Shown: in pieces, positions 27,332 to 36,493 of the stretch
Layout of the letters: the number at the start of each line of letters is the position of its first letter
How positions within the stretch are numbered: the first letter of the stretch is position 1
Origin: Pseudomonas sp. GCEP-101
GTDB taxonomy: Bacteria > Pseudomonadota > Gammaproteobacteria > Pseudomonadales > Pseudomonadaceae
Length of the DNA: 64,000 nucleotides
Direction: 5' to 3'
Assembly: GCF_025133575.1 (NCBI RefSeq)
Contig: NZ_CP104011.1
Location: 4,906,965 to 4,970,964, forward strand
The notes under the pieces: model-generated
What the model saw: only the letters and a program-made list of their open reading frames with translations
What the model was told of the DNA's origin: nothing
The model's database searches: none
Translations under genes and position numbers: made by a program

Positions 27332-28376
27332 CTTGTTGTTCTCCAGGGTGGTTCACGGGCTTGCCAGGAACGGCCAGCAGGCGATGGCAGGCGGCGAAGG
27401 CCAGGGCGGCCTCGACGTCGATGCTCAGCGGGCCGTCGAGTTCGAGGGTGATGGCGGGGCGGTCGGCGGCGGCGAATTCGATTTCCCGTTCGCCATCCAG
27501 GGCCAGGGTGCCGGCCGCCAGCAGCGGCCGGTGCGGGATGCCCGGTTCCAGGCTGCCGCTGGCCACCACGCCGCAGGCCTGCAGCAGGCCGGGTGCCAGC
27601 GGAGCCAGCAGCGCCTCGTCGGCATGGGGCGACAGGCGCAGCCAACTGCCGCGCGGGCAGCGCCGCGACACCGGGTTCCACAGCCCGCACAGCGACGAGA
27701 GACCGATGGCGTGGGGCTCGGCGAACGCGGCGTAGATTTCCGCCAGGTCGTCGGCGCGGGAGATGGCGCGGGCGCCGGTAAAGGTCAGCGGGGAGACCGC
27801 GACTTCCACCAGCGCGATCTCGTCGATACCACGCGAGGCCAGACGGACGCGCAGACGCTTGTTGCGCCGCAGGGCGACGTGCGGCGGAATGCGCCCGCTG
27901 GCGTAGAGGCCGCCGGCCAGGCCGGCGCCGGTGGCTTCGCGCAACTCCGGAAACGCATTGTTGGTGCCGGTGGACAGGCACAACAGTGGAATCTCGCCGA
28001 CCTCGGCGGCCACCGCCTTGTGCGTGCCATCGCCGCCCAGCACCGCGACCAGCGCGACGCCGCGCTCGGCCAGCAGGCGCGCGGCCAGGCGGGTGTCCTC
28101 CACGCTCTGGCGCAGCGGCAGGTCGAGGAACTCCAGGCGCGGCCAGCGGCTGTCGCGGGCATGGCGGCTGGTGCTGGCCTTGAGCACGGCGGCGGCGATG
28201 CCGGTCATGTCCGGCGGCATCAGGACTTCATCGATGCCACAGGCGCCGAACGCACCGAGCAGACGCTGCACCACGGCGGCCTTGTCCGTGCTGGAGTAAA
28301 GCCCGGCGTTGGCGGTCAGGCGCCGCAGGTCACGGCCCGAGGCTGGGTTGGCGATGATTCCGACGCGCAGGCTCAT
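27312..28376 (-). CDS. acoX: AcoX, ATP-NAD-kinase-like protein of the acetoin operon
   Basis: AcoX is found at the head of acetoin operons. It belongs to the ATP-NAD kinase/diacylglycerol kinase fold, and its exact function is not established. The 354-residue protein starts MSLRVGIIANPASGRDLRRL, typical of the family. It has the ALVAVLGGDGTHKAVA nucleotide-binding motif near residue 105 and CLSTGTNNAFPE near 130. The reading frame stays open far upstream, but the sigma-54 promoter and leader fix the start at this ATG. The ribosome site is poor. First gene of the minus-strand operon. Confidence 0.92.
   Translation of the reverse strand: MSLRVGIIANPASGRDLRRLTANAGLYSSTDKAAVVQRLLGAFGACGIDEVLMPPDMTGIAAAVLKASTSRHARDSRWPRLEFLDLPLRQSVEDTRLAARLLAERGVALVAVLGGDGTHKAVAAEVGEIPLLCLSTGTNNAFPELREATGAGLAGGLYASGRIPPHVALRRNKRLRVRLASRGIDEIALVEVAVSPLTFTGARAISRADDLAEIYAAFAEPHAIGLSSLCGLWNPVSRRCPRGSWLRLSPHADEALLAPLAPGLLQACGVVASGSLEPGIPHRPLLAAGTLALDGEREIEFAAADRPAITLELDGPLSIDVEAALAFAACHRLLAVPGKPVNHPGEQQDAHAID
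27332..27344 (-). promoter_or_regulatory. A-rich AAN repeat between ribosome site and start of acoA (Hfq/Crc-type)
   Basis: The minus strand reads GGAGAACAACAAG directly before the acoA ATG, so the AANAANAA-like element fills the spacer between Shine-Dalgarno and start codon. Binding of Hfq/Crc there would block ribosome loading. Confidence 0.5.
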
Positions 28377-28424
28377 GGCGCACCGAACCTGAGAAAACGA
28401 GCAGGAAAGGGCATGACGGCATCT

Positions 28425-28440
28425 CTTGTTGTTGTTCTGG
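28425..28440 (-). promoter_or_regulatory. A-rich AAN repeat in the acoX leader (Hfq/Crc-type)
   Basis: The minus strand reads CCAGAACAACAACAAG about 30 bases after the expected transcription start and 50 bases before acoX. Together with the acoA and acoB copies this gives three such elements in one message. Confidence 0.45.
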
Positions 28441-28479
28441 GTGTCACGACCGCCACGCGGCGGCCTTTGACAGAAAGGG

Positions 28480-28494
28480 GCAAAGTCGATGCCA
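28480..28494 (-). promoter_or_regulatory. Sigma-54 promoter of the aco operon
   Basis: On the minus strand TGGCATCGACTTTGC matches the -24/-12 consensus TGGCAC-N5-TTGC with exactly ten bases between the GG and GC pairs. Transcription would start near 28468, giving a leader of about 90 bases before acoX. The divergent activator AcoR is a sigma-54-dependent type, which agrees with this. Confidence 0.8.
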
Positions 28495-28573
28495 GCGGCT
28501 GGAGAAACCGCCGGAAAGCCGCGTGCCAGAGCCCTGCACGACGGGTCACGATGAGCGCTCGTGACGCGCCGGA

Positions 28574-28633
28574 TGAGACGCCGCATGTCAGGCTGCAAGG
28601 CCCGGCGGCGAGACGCTGAGACGCGGCGTCTCA
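28574..28633. promoter_or_regulatory. Paired inverted repeats, probable AcoR upstream activating sites
   Basis: TGAGACGC-G-GCGTCTCA (28617-28633) is a perfect 8-1-8 palindrome. TGAGACGC-C-GCATGTCA (28574-28590) is an imperfect second copy 43 bases away, about four helical turns. They lie 80-150 bases upstream of the sigma-54 promoter, the usual position for an enhancer-binding protein, and just before acoR itself, so AcoR may also control its own gene. Confidence 0.7.
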
Positions 28634-28725
28634 CGCCCGTGCCGTCTGGCCGCCGTGCTTGTCTGGCGAGCGGGCTGGGGCTTAAATGGGCCTCACAAGA
28701 AAAAGATCCGAGCCGTGGAGGCCCC

Positions 28726-30600
28726 ATGCTGCCTGCCAACTCGAAAGCCCACGTGGACTGTGTCAGCCGCGTGCTGCGTCATGCCGGAGGCCTGCCTGAC
28801 CTGCCGGTGCCGAACCTGATCCTGGACTCCTGGCGCCGCTCGATGGAGCAGCATCACCTCGACCCAGGATCCCTCCAGGGGCCGCGCATCCTCAGCCAGA
28901 CGCTGCTCAAGGAATGCCGCGAGCGCGCCGACAGCTTCCTGCGCATCGCCGGCGAGGAAGTCTCGCGCCTGCATGGCCGCGTGCGCGACGCGGACTATTG
29001 CGTCCTGCTGACCGACGCCCAGGGCCGCACCATCGACTACCGCGTGGAATCGGCGATTCGCAGCGAGTGCCGGCGGGCCGGGCTGTACCTGGGGACCTGC
29101 TGGTCCGAAGGCGAGGAGGGGACCTGCGGGGTGGCCGCCGTCCTGGCCAACGGCGTGCCGGTGACCGTGCACAAGCGCGATCACTTCCGCGCCGCCTTCA
29201 TCGGCCTGACCTGCTCCGCGGCGCCGGTGTTCGACCCCTGGGGCGAACTGCTGGGCGTGCTCGACGTGTCCGCCGTGGAGTCCCCGGATGACCGCCGCAG
29301 CCAGCACCTGATCCGGCAGATGGCGGTGCAGAGCGCCCGCCAGATCGAAAATGCCTTCTTCATGCACAGCACGCGCGGTCAATGGGTCCTGCGCGCCCAT
29401 TCGGCGCCCGGCTACGTCGACAGCCAGCCGGATTACCTGCTCGCCTGGGATGGCGACGGCCGCCTCCAGGCGCTCAACCCCATGGCGCGCCGCTACCTGC
29501 AGGAGCGCTACGGCAAGCTGCCCGAGCACATCGGCGAGGTCTTCGACCTGGACAAGCTGCGCGCCGCCGCTGACGAAGGCCCGCATCATCTCGCCGAACA
29601 TGGCCTGCACATTCGCCTCAGCGTCCCCAGGCGCGCGGCCAGCGTGGCGATGCCGGGGAGGGCGGCGGGGGAGGATGCCCGCATCGCCGAGGCGCTGCGC
29701 CTGGCGGTACGGGTGAAGAACCGCAACCTTCCGGTGCTGATCCATGGCGAAACCGGTGCCGGCAAGGAAGTCTTCGCTCGGCAGCTGCACGAGATGAGTC
29801 TGCGGCGGGACAAACCCTTCGTTGCCCTGAACTGCGCCGCGATTCCGGAAAGCCTGATCGAAAGCGAGCTGTTCGGCTACGTGGCCGGCGCCTTCACCGG
29901 AGCCGAGCGCAAAGGCATGCGCGGGCTGCTGCAGCAGGCTGACGGCGGCACGCTGTTCCTGGACGAGATCGGCGACATGCCGCTGGCGTTGCAGACGCGC
30001 CTGCTGCGGGTGCTGGCCGAGGGCGAAGTCGCGCCGCTGGGCGCCGCCCGGCGCCAGGCGATCGATATCCAGGTGGTCTGCGCCAGCCACCGCGACCTGG
30101 CGGCGCTGGTGTCAGCCGGCGCGTTTCGCGAGGACCTGTATTTCCGCCTCAGCGGCGCGCGCTTCGAGTTGCCGCCACTGCGCGAGCGCACCGACAAACT
30201 GGCGCTGATCAACCGCATTCTCGACGAAGAGGCGGCACTGTGCGGCATCAGCGTCAGCCTGTGCGACAGCGCGCTGGAATGTCTGCTGGGCTATCACTGG
30301 CCGGGCAACGTTCGCCAGCTGCGCCATGTGCTGCGGTATGCCTGCGCCATCTGCAGCGCCGCGACGATCCGCCTGGAGGATTTGCCACAGGAACTGCACG
30401 GTGACCTGCATCGTCGTGAGCAGCATGAGCATCCGTCCAGCCCGCAGCGACAGGCACTGCTGGACGCCCTGGTGCGTCACCGCTGGCTACCGGCACCGGC
30501 CGCGGCCGCGCTGGGCATTTCCCGTGCGACCTTGTATCGGCGGGTCAAGCAATACGGCATCGAGATGCCCAGGGTGAAAACCGAAGTCGCCGGGAAGTGA
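28726..30600 (+). CDS. acoR: Sigma-54-dependent transcriptional activator AcoR
   Basis: AcoR senses acetoin metabolites and activates the divergent acoXABC operon through RNA polymerase sigma-54. The 624-residue protein has an N-terminal GAF-like sensor (about 60-230, with EGEEGTCGVAAVLANG) and a PAS-like stretch. The AAA+ domain has Walker A GETGAGKE at residue 341, the sigma-54-contacting GAFTGA at 388 and Walker B LFLDEIGDM. A C-terminal Fis-type helix-turn-helix lies near 590-620. The GAFTGA loop is intact. The ATG with GGAGG four bases upstream was chosen; the open frame before it overlaps the palindromic control sites. Confidence 0.93.
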   Translation: MLPANSKAHVDCVSRVLRHAGGLPDLPVPNLILDSWRRSMEQHHLDPGSLQGPRILSQTLLKECRERADSFLRIAGEEVSRLHGRVRDADYCVLLTDAQGRTIDYRVESAIRSECRRAGLYLGTCWSEGEEGTCGVAAVLANGVPVTVHKRDHFRAAFIGLTCSAAPVFDPWGELLGVLDVSAVESPDDRRSQHLIRQMAVQSARQIENAFFMHSTRGQWVLRAHSAPGYVDSQPDYLLAWDGDGRLQALNPMARRYLQERYGKLPEHIGEVFDLDKLRAAADEGPHHLAEHGLHIRLSVPRRAASVAMPGRAAGEDARIAEALRLAVRVKNRNLPVLIHGETGAGKEVFARQLHEMSLRRDKPFVALNCAAIPESLIESELFGYVAGAFTGAERKGMRGLLQQADGGTLFLDEIGDMPLALQTRLLRVLAEGEVAPLGAARRQAIDIQVVCASHRDLAALVSAGAFREDLYFRLSGARFELPPLRERTDKLALINRILDEEAALCGISVSLCDSALECLLGYHWPGNVRQLRHVLRYACAICSAATIRLEDLPQELHGDLHRREQHEHPSSPQRQALLDALVRHRWLPAPAAAALGISRATLYRRVKQYGIEMPRVKTEVAGK

Positions 30601-30744
30601 TGGCAGCGTCCTGCAGTGGACCGAGTTGAGTTCCAACGGAGTCGAATCCGCAGCATTCTCGGTTGAGGCGCGAAGCGGTTTTTTCCAGGCAGTGGGAAGC
30701 GCAAAGCGGCACACTCGGCCCAGCCCGCCATATGGGTAACTTCG

Positions 30745-30760
30745 CATAATGTATATTATG
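30745..30760. promoter_or_regulatory. AT-rich palindrome in the gap after acoR
   Basis: CATAAT-GTAT-ATTATG is a 6-4-6 inverted repeat in a local AT-rich island within an otherwise very GC-rich gap of about 340 bases (30601-30939). It looks like an operator or promoter core for the downstream secreted-protein gene, 180 bases away. No convincing -35 was found. Confidence 0.45.
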
Positions 30761-30867
30761 TTAAATTACATATGCACCCCTGGCGGGTCGGCCAGGGCCT
30801 CGTGCCGTTTCCCATCCCCACCCCGTTGTTCCTTTCCCATTCGATCGCCCTGATCTTCGAACAGCAT

Positions 30868-30925
30868 TTGCCCAACGCCCGGCTATTCTTCTGAGCGTAC
30901 GGCCCGACGGCGTTGCGTTGGGCAA
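30868..30925. promoter_or_regulatory. 11-base inverted repeat in the leader of the secreted-protein gene
   Basis: TTGCCCAACGC (30868-30878) and GCGTTGGGCAA (30915-30925) are perfect reverse complements separated by 36 bases. The second arm ends two bases before the AGGAG ribosome site of the next gene. In RNA this would form a stem directly next to the ribosome site, so it could control translation. It could instead be two half-sites for a regulator. Confidence 0.5.
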
Positions 30926-30939
30926 TCAGGAGATGCTTC

Positions 30940-31668
30940 TTGAATCGGACTCGTCTGTTCGTCACCGCCAGCCTTTTACTGACGTCCTTCGTCGCGCACG
31001 CCGAAACGTCCGCGAGCTTTCTTCAGCAGCGCGTGTACGAACTGCGCCGCGATACCTCCCAGCCAACCTGCGTGGAATGGCCGAACGGCCTGCCCGAGGG
31101 GGTCTGGGGCAACGGCGGCGACTACGTGGCCGATGGCGAACACCTGAGCGCCAACGGCGAGGTGCTGATCACCTCGGCGATCTACACGCCCACCGGCGTC
31201 CGGGTTTCCCACACGTTCTACAAGAACCGCGCGGCCTGCCTGGCGGATATCGCTCCGCAACCGGTCAGCGCAGCGTCCCGCGAGACTGGTCAAGGCTCCT
31301 ACGTGGACCGACTGCAGCGCGACTTCGGCGCCCGCCTGTACTTCAGTTCCGCCGAGGCCGAGGCGCTGGTGAAGCAGATCAACATCGACTGCAAGGCGCC
31401 CGATGGCCGCCATCTGCCGCTGTACAACGCGCTGCTGGCGCGGCTGGACGAAGCCAATACGCCGGATGCGTGGATGGAAACCAGCGTGGTCAACACCGGC
31501 AAGAAGCTGCAGGTGTTCGACAGCGTGCGCCTGAAAAGCGGCCGGGAGCTCACCCCGCAACTGACCCTGGAAATCAACGAATACGGCGGTTACCAGACCC
31601 ACGGCGTGCGTCCGCAGGCCCTGGCCAATGCCTGTTTTGGCACCTACGGTCCCATCTGGAAGCTGTGA
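30940..31668 (+). CDS. Secreted protein of unknown function
   Basis: A 242-residue protein with a signal peptide (NRTRLFVTASLLLTSFVAHA, cleavage before ETS). The mature part has several cysteines (TCVEWPNG, AACLADI, NIDCKAP, ANACFG) that could form disulfides in the periplasm. I do not recognise the family. The best start is a TTG with AGGAG seven bases upstream; starting at an ATG further up would put the signal peptide behind a charged extension and lacks a ribosome site. It stands alone between acoR and the antiporter operon. Confidence 0.7.
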   Translation: MNRTRLFVTASLLLTSFVAHAETSASFLQQRVYELRRDTSQPTCVEWPNGLPEGVWGNGGDYVADGEHLSANGEVLITSAIYTPTGVRVSHTFYKNRAACLADIAPQPVSAASRETGQGSYVDRLQRDFGARLYFSSAEAEALVKQINIDCKAPDGRHLPLYNALLARLDEANTPDAWMETSVVNTGKKLQVFDSVRLKSGRELTPQLTLEINEYGGYQTHGVRPQALANACFGTYGPIWKL

Positions 31669-31986
31669 ACCTCGTAAGTCTTTGAATCTGCTGGAATTGT
31701 ATTTTCCATCGGCGGATCAGCCCGTAAGCTCCCCGGCCGGCAAAAAGCTACGGATCACCCATACTCAATGCACGCCGCACAGCACCCGCGAGGACGTCCA
31801 GGACCTTCCTCGGCGCGGCACGGTGCCTGACCGGTGCGTAGCAGAGACAAGCCCCCTGCTCTCTTTCTTTCAAGAAGCCCTGGGAGCAAGGGTGACGTGG
31901 CAGCCAGGAAGCGGCCGGCCGGGACATGCCCGCCGGCGTTATCGACAGGGCCGACGGCCCGCAAGGAACCACAAGAGGGCTGATGA

Positions 31987-33834
31987 ATGCCACATGACGG
32001 GAGCCTGCTGCAGGCGACGGTAATCTTCCTGCTGACGGTCGTCATCCTCGTGCCCCTGGCGCAGCGCCTGAAGCTGGGCGCGGTGCCGGGCTATCTATTG
32101 GCGGGCATCCTGATCGGCCCGTCGGTGCTGGGCCTGGTCAGCCACCCGGAGAACGTCAGCCGGCTGTCCGAGATGGGCGTGGTGATGCTGCTGTTCATCA
32201 TCGGCCTGGAGCTTTCGCCGCGCCGCCTGTGGATGATGCGCCGGTCGTTGTTCGGCGTCGGTTCGCTGCAGGTGGGGCTGACGGCCCTGGTGCTCGGCCT
32301 GTTGGCCTTCGCATTGTTTGGCCAGACGCCGGCCGCCGCCGTGGTGCTCGGCGTGGGCCTGGCGCTCTCCTCCACGGCCTTCGGCCTGCAGGTGCTCGCC
32401 GAGCGCAAGGAACTGGGCAAGCCCCAGGGCCGGCTGGCGGTGGGCATTCTGTTGTTCCAGGACATCGCCGCGATCCCGCTGATTGCCGTCGTGCCGCTGC
32501 TGGCCGGAAGCGGCGACCCGTCCGATGAGGGCGTGCGTCCGTTGCTCACGGTGGCCGTGGGCGTCGGTGTGGTGGTGGTCGGCGGCCGCTACCTGCTGCG
32601 CCCGGTCTTCACCTGGGCGATGGGCTCGGGACTGCGCGAACTCTCGACCGCGACCGCGCTGCTGGTGGTGCTGGGTACCGCCTGGATCATGGAGCACGTC
32701 GGCGTATCCATGGCGCTGGGCGCCTTCCTGGCCGGCATGCTGATGGCCGAATCGCAGTTCCGGCATGAACTGGAGTCGCAGATCGAGCCGCTCAAGGGGC
32801 TGCTGCTGGGCTTGTTCTTCGTCGGCGTGGGCATGACCGCCGACCTCAGCCTGCTGCTCGGCGCACCGCTGCTGGTGCTGGGCCTGACGCTGCTGCTGGT
32901 GGCGATCAAGCTGCCGCTGCTGTTCGGCCTGGGGCGCTTCGCCGGCGGGCTGGAGCGCGCCGAAGCCCTCTGCCTGGCCGTGGTGCTCGCCTCCGGCGGC
33001 GAGTTCGCCTTCGTGGTGTTCAAGCTGGGCCTGGATCACCGCCTGCTGGACCCGCGCGTCCACGACCTGCTGGTGCTGGTCATCACCCTGTCGATGGCGG
33101 TGGTGCCGCTGGTGATGATGGCGCTGGCCCGCCCGTTGCGCGGCGAGGCAGCGGTGAAGGAACGCCCGGACGCCCCGCCGGAGGTCAGCGACGCACCCCG
33201 CGTGGTCATCGCCGGCCTGGGCCGCATGGGGCGCGTGGTCGCCAACCTGCTGCAGGCCCAGGGCGTGCCGGTGGTGGCGCTGGATACTTCGATGGACGCC
33301 CTGGTCCGCCAGCGCAAGGAAGGCCGGGTGCCGGTCTACTACGGCGACCCGACCCGCCCGGAAATTCTGCATGCCGCCAAGGTCGGCGAGGCGGACCTGG
33401 TGATCGTGGCCACGGACGATCCGCAGATCAACCTGGACACCGTGGACGCCCTCTCCCGCCTCTATCCGCAGACACGGGTGATCGCCCGTGCGCTGAACCG
33501 CCAGCAAGTCCTGCAGTTGCTCGACCGGGGCGCCAACCCGGTGCGTGAAACCTTCCATTCCAGCCTGGAAATGGGACGCCGCGCCTTTATCGAACTGGGT
33601 GCGAGCGAAGAACAGGCCGAGGCCTGGGTGCGCCGCTACCAGCAGCAGGAAGTGCAATCGCTGCTGGAGCTGCATCGCCAGGGCCGCGACGACGAGCCGG
33701 GTGGCCGCTTCGACGACGATGGTGCCGGGCTTTCCGGCGTCGGTCCGCTCGCCGCGCAGCAGCCCCCCGGGCGGCAGTCTTCCGGGCTGCCGCCTCCTGA
33801 AAAGAACCTGCAAAGCGCCGAACCGCGCCAATGA
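31987..33834 (+). CDS. CPA2-family monovalent cation:proton antiporter with TrkA-N domain (KefB/YbaL-like)
   Basis: A 615-residue inner-membrane antiporter of the KefB/KefC/YbaL group. About twelve hydrophobic segments fill residues 5-385, including the FQDIAAIPLIAV discontinuous-helix motif with its Asp. A cytoplasmic TrkA-N/RCK domain starts near residue 404 (VVIAGLGRMGRVVANLL), with DPTRPEILHAAKVGEADLVI further on. Such proteins exchange K+ or Na+ for H+ and are gated by nucleotides or thiols. No KefG/KefF partner is adjacent. It heads an operon with an AI-2E-family protein and an efflux pump. AGAGGG lies seven bases before the ATG. The preceding 318-base gap shows no clear promoter or riboswitch, only a weak C/U-rich stem near 31852-31892. 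Confidence 0.88.
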   Translation: MPHDGSLLQATVIFLLTVVILVPLAQRLKLGAVPGYLLAGILIGPSVLGLVSHPENVSRLSEMGVVMLLFIIGLELSPRRLWMMRRSLFGVGSLQVGLTALVLGLLAFALFGQTPAAAVVLGVGLALSSTAFGLQVLAERKELGKPQGRLAVGILLFQDIAAIPLIAVVPLLAGSGDPSDEGVRPLLTVAVGVGVVVVGGRYLLRPVFTWAMGSGLRELSTATALLVVLGTAWIMEHVGVSMALGAFLAGMLMAESQFRHELESQIEPLKGLLLGLFFVGVGMTADLSLLLGAPLLVLGLTLLLVAIKLPLLFGLGRFAGGLERAEALCLAVVLASGGEFAFVVFKLGLDHRLLDPRVHDLLVLVITLSMAVVPLVMMALARPLRGEAAVKERPDAPPEVSDAPRVVIAGLGRMGRVVANLLQAQGVPVVALDTSMDALVRQRKEGRVPVYYGDPTRPEILHAAKVGEADLVIVATDDPQINLDTVDALSRLYPQTRVIARALNRQQVLQLLDRGANPVRETFHSSLEMGRRAFIELGASEEQAEAWVRRYQQQEVQSLLELHRQGRDDEPGGRFDDDGAGLSGVGPLAAQQPPGRQSSGLPPPEKNLQSAEPRQ

Positions 33835-33857
33835 CCGTCCGGCCTGAGGAGAACACC

Positions 33858-34961
33858 ATGCAACCCGGCTTCAAACTCGACGGCGCCCTGTCCCAGGGCA
33901 TGCTCGACATCCTCATCAAGGCGGGGTTGGTCGCCGCCCTGGTGATCTTCTCCTTCGAGGTGTTCCAGCCGTTCCTCGAACTGATGCTGTGGTCGGTGAT
34001 CCTCGCGGTCACCCTCTACCCGGTGCTGCGCAAGGTCAAGGCGCGCACCGGCTTGAAGGACGGCCACGCGGCGACGCTGCTGGTGCTGTTCGTCCTGCTC
34101 GTGCTGATCGTGCCGATCTACCTGATGGCGATGTCCATCACCGAATCCGCCGGCAGCGTCGGCGACATCCTCAAGAGCGGCACCCTGAACGTACCGGCGC
34201 CCAAGCCGTCGGTGGCGGAGTGGCCGCTGATCGGCCCGCGCGTCTATGACCTCTGGCTGGCGGCGTCCACCAGCCTGACCGACGTGCTGCGCGGCCTGAT
34301 GCCCAATATCAAGGATGCCGGGCGCATGCTGCTGGGCGCAGCGGCCAGTGCCGGCGGGGCCTTCCTGCTGTTCGTCGGCGCGATCATCATCTCCGGGATC
34401 ATCATGGCGTTCGGCGAAATGGGCACCATCGCCGCGCAGCGCATCGCCATACGCATTTCCGGCCCGGAACGCGGCCTGCACATTGCCGCGCTGTGCACCG
34501 CCACCATCCGCGCGGTGGCGCTCGGGGTGATCGGCATCGCCTTCATCCAGATGCTGCTGATCGGCATCGGCTTCGTGATCAAGGGCATCCCCGGGGCGGG
34601 CATTCTCGCGCTGATCGTCCTGGTACTGGGCATCGCCCAGGCGCCGGCGACCCTGGTCACGCTGCCGGTGATCATCTATGTGCTGAGCACCGAAGGCTTC
34701 ACCGGCGCAACCATCGCCTTCTCCCTCTATATCTTCGTCGCCGGCCTCGCCGACAACGTGCTCAAGCCGCTGCTGCTGGGCCGCGGCGTCGACGTGCCGA
34801 TGCCGGTGGTGTTGATCGGCGCCCTGGGCGGCATGGTGGTCAAGGGCATCATCGGCCTGTTCCTCGGCCCGGTGATCCTGGCGGTGACCTACAAGCTGTT
34901 CTGGCAATGGGTCGACCAGCAGGTGCCGAAGCTGGACCAGCCGGCGACACCCGGCGAGTGA
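33858..34961 (+). CDS. AI-2E family transporter (PerM/TqsA-like)
   Basis: A 367-residue polytopic membrane protein of the AI-2E exporter-like superfamily. Segments near residues 17-45, 55-75 and several C-terminal ones (from GLHIAALCTATIRAVALG to GGMVVKGIIGLFLGPVI) give the usual eight-segment pattern. Members export the quorum signal AI-2 or exchange Na+ for H+; the role here cannot be told. An ATG nine codons upstream overlaps the antiporter stop, but GAGGAG sits six bases before the ATG chosen here. Confidence 0.85.
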   Translation: MQPGFKLDGALSQGMLDILIKAGLVAALVIFSFEVFQPFLELMLWSVILAVTLYPVLRKVKARTGLKDGHAATLLVLFVLLVLIVPIYLMAMSITESAGSVGDILKSGTLNVPAPKPSVAEWPLIGPRVYDLWLAASTSLTDVLRGLMPNIKDAGRMLLGAAASAGGAFLLFVGAIIISGIIMAFGEMGTIAAQRIAIRISGPERGLHIAALCTATIRAVALGVIGIAFIQMLLIGIGFVIKGIPGAGILALIVLVLGIAQAPATLVTLPVIIYVLSTEGFTGATIAFSLYIFVAGLADNVLKPLLLGRGVDVPMPVVLIGALGGMVVKGIIGLFLGPVILAVTYKLFWQWVDQQVPKLDQPATPGE

Positions 34962-34972
34962 CCCCGCTCGCC

Positions 34973-36493
34973 ATGCCCGAGCGCGCCAGACGCTGCAGCC
35001 TGCTCCTGGCCGTCCTGCTGGGCGGCTGCACCCAGGTCGGGCCGGACTTCCAGACGCCGCCGTCGCCGTGGCTGGACGACTGGCGCACGCCGTTGCTGGA
35101 GCAGGCCGGCCAGCGCGCTGCCGCGCCGGACGTCAGCCGCTGGTGGACGGTGTTCGCCGACCCGACCCTGGATGCCCTGATCGCCGAGGCCGATGCGCAC
35201 AACACCAGCCTGCGCGTGGCCGGTTTGCGCATCGCCGAGGCGCGCGCGCAGCTGGCCATCGCCCAGACCGGGCGCTACCCGCAGTTGCAGCAGATCAGCG
35301 CGGACAGCCTTTACCTCAAGCAGAACCAGCACGGCGCCCCCAGCGCGCGGGACTCGGTGTTCTGGCAATCCAGCATCGGCTTCGACATCGGCTGGGAGAT
35401 CGACTTCTGGGGGCGCTTCAGCCGCGCCATCGAGTCGGCGGATGCGGTGTATTTCGCCTCCCAGGCCAACTACGCCGATGCCATGGTGCTGCTGCGCGCC
35501 CAGGTCGCCGACACCTACTTCGGCCTGCGCACGGCGGAAGCGCGCCTGGACATCGCCCGCGAAAACGCCAAGCGCCAGGAGCGCAGCCTGGAGATCACCG
35601 AACGGCTGTTCCGCCATGGCGAGAACGACGAACTGGACTGGCAGCAGGCGCGCACCCAGTACCTGGCGACCCAGGCCACCATCCCCGAGTTCGAGAACCA
35701 GGTGAACGCCCTGCGCAACATCCTCTGCGCCCTCCTCGGCCGGCCGCCGGGCGAGATGCCCGAGTTGCTCGCCCGTCACGGCCAGTTGCCGATGCCCACG
35801 GGCGCGATCCTCCAGGACGTGCCGGCCAGCCTGCTGCAACGCCGACCGGACATCCGCGCCGCCGAGCAGGCGGTGGCGGCGCAGTCGGCGCTGGTGGGCG
35901 TCGCCGAGGCGGACCTGTATCCGTCGCTGAGCCTGATCGGCAGCATCGGCTGGAGCTTCGTCTCGGCGCACAACCTGCCCGACAGCTTCAACCTCGCTGC
36001 CGGGCCGAGCCTGATCTGGAACCCCTTCGATTACGGTCGGCGCAAGAACGCCGTGCGGGTGCAGGATGCGCGCCTGCAGCAACTGATCGAGCTGTACCAG
36101 CAGGACGTGCGCAACGCCGCGCGCGAGGCCGATGACGCCGCCAGCGGGCTGGTGCGCTCGTTGCAGAGCGCCGGGATCCGCGAACAGGCCTCGCAGGCAG
36201 CGCAACGCTCGCTGAACCTCGCCAGCTCCCAGTACCGCGAAGGTTTTGCCGACTTCCAGCGGGTGCTCGACGCCCAGCAACTGCTGCTGCAACAGCAGGA
36301 TGGCTACCTGGTCAGCCGCGGCAACGCGGTCAGCAACCTGGTGGCGCTGTACAAGGCGCTGGGTGGCGGCTGGGACAGCCAGCGCGCGCCCATCGACCCG
36401 GCCACCCGGCAACAGATGCAACAACGCACCGACTGGGGCGACCTGCTCGACGAGCCCGCCCCGGCCGCCACGGACCAAGGACGCCCGAAATGA
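34973..36493 (+). CDS. Outer-membrane efflux lipoprotein (NodT/OprM family)
   Basis: A TolC-fold outer-membrane channel of 506 residues with a lipobox LLGGC (Cys19), so it is anchored by lipid. The duplicated outer-membrane efflux domains are seen in NTSLRVAGLRIAEARAQLAI, RRPDIRAAEQAVAAQSAL and YREGFADFQRVLDAQQ. It works with the HlyD and DUF2955 proteins that follow in overlapping genes. A GTG at 34958 overlapping the previous stop is an alternative start; neither start has a strong ribosome site. Confidence 0.88.
   Translation: MPERARRCSLLLAVLLGGCTQVGPDFQTPPSPWLDDWRTPLLEQAGQRAAAPDVSRWWTVFADPTLDALIAEADAHNTSLRVAGLRIAEARAQLAIAQTGRYPQLQQISADSLYLKQNQHGAPSARDSVFWQSSIGFDIGWEIDFWGRFSRAIESADAVYFASQANYADAMVLLRAQVADTYFGLRTAEARLDIARENAKRQERSLEITERLFRHGENDELDWQQARTQYLATQATIPEFENQVNALRNILCALLGRPPGEMPELLARHGQLPMPTGAILQDVPASLLQRRPDIRAAEQAVAAQSALVGVAEADLYPSLSLIGSIGWSFVSAHNLPDSFNLAAGPSLIWNPFDYGRRKNAVRVQDARLQQLIELYQQDVRNAAREADDAASGLVRSLQSAGIREQASQAAQRSLNLASSQYREGFADFQRVLDAQQLLLQQQDGYLVSRGNAVSNLVALYKALGGGWDSQRAPIDPATRQQMQQRTDWGDLLDEPAPAATDQGRPK

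Noticed and set aside
28335..28422. Possible small leader peptide before acoX (ATG at 28422, minus strand)
   Set aside because: It has a weak AAGAG site and overlaps acoX in another frame, but there is no regulatory codon run or terminator pair to support attenuation.
31852..31892. Possible riboswitch or structured leader before the antiporter gene
   Set aside because: Only an imperfect CCCTGCTC / GAGCAAGGG stem is visible and it matches no riboswitch class I know.
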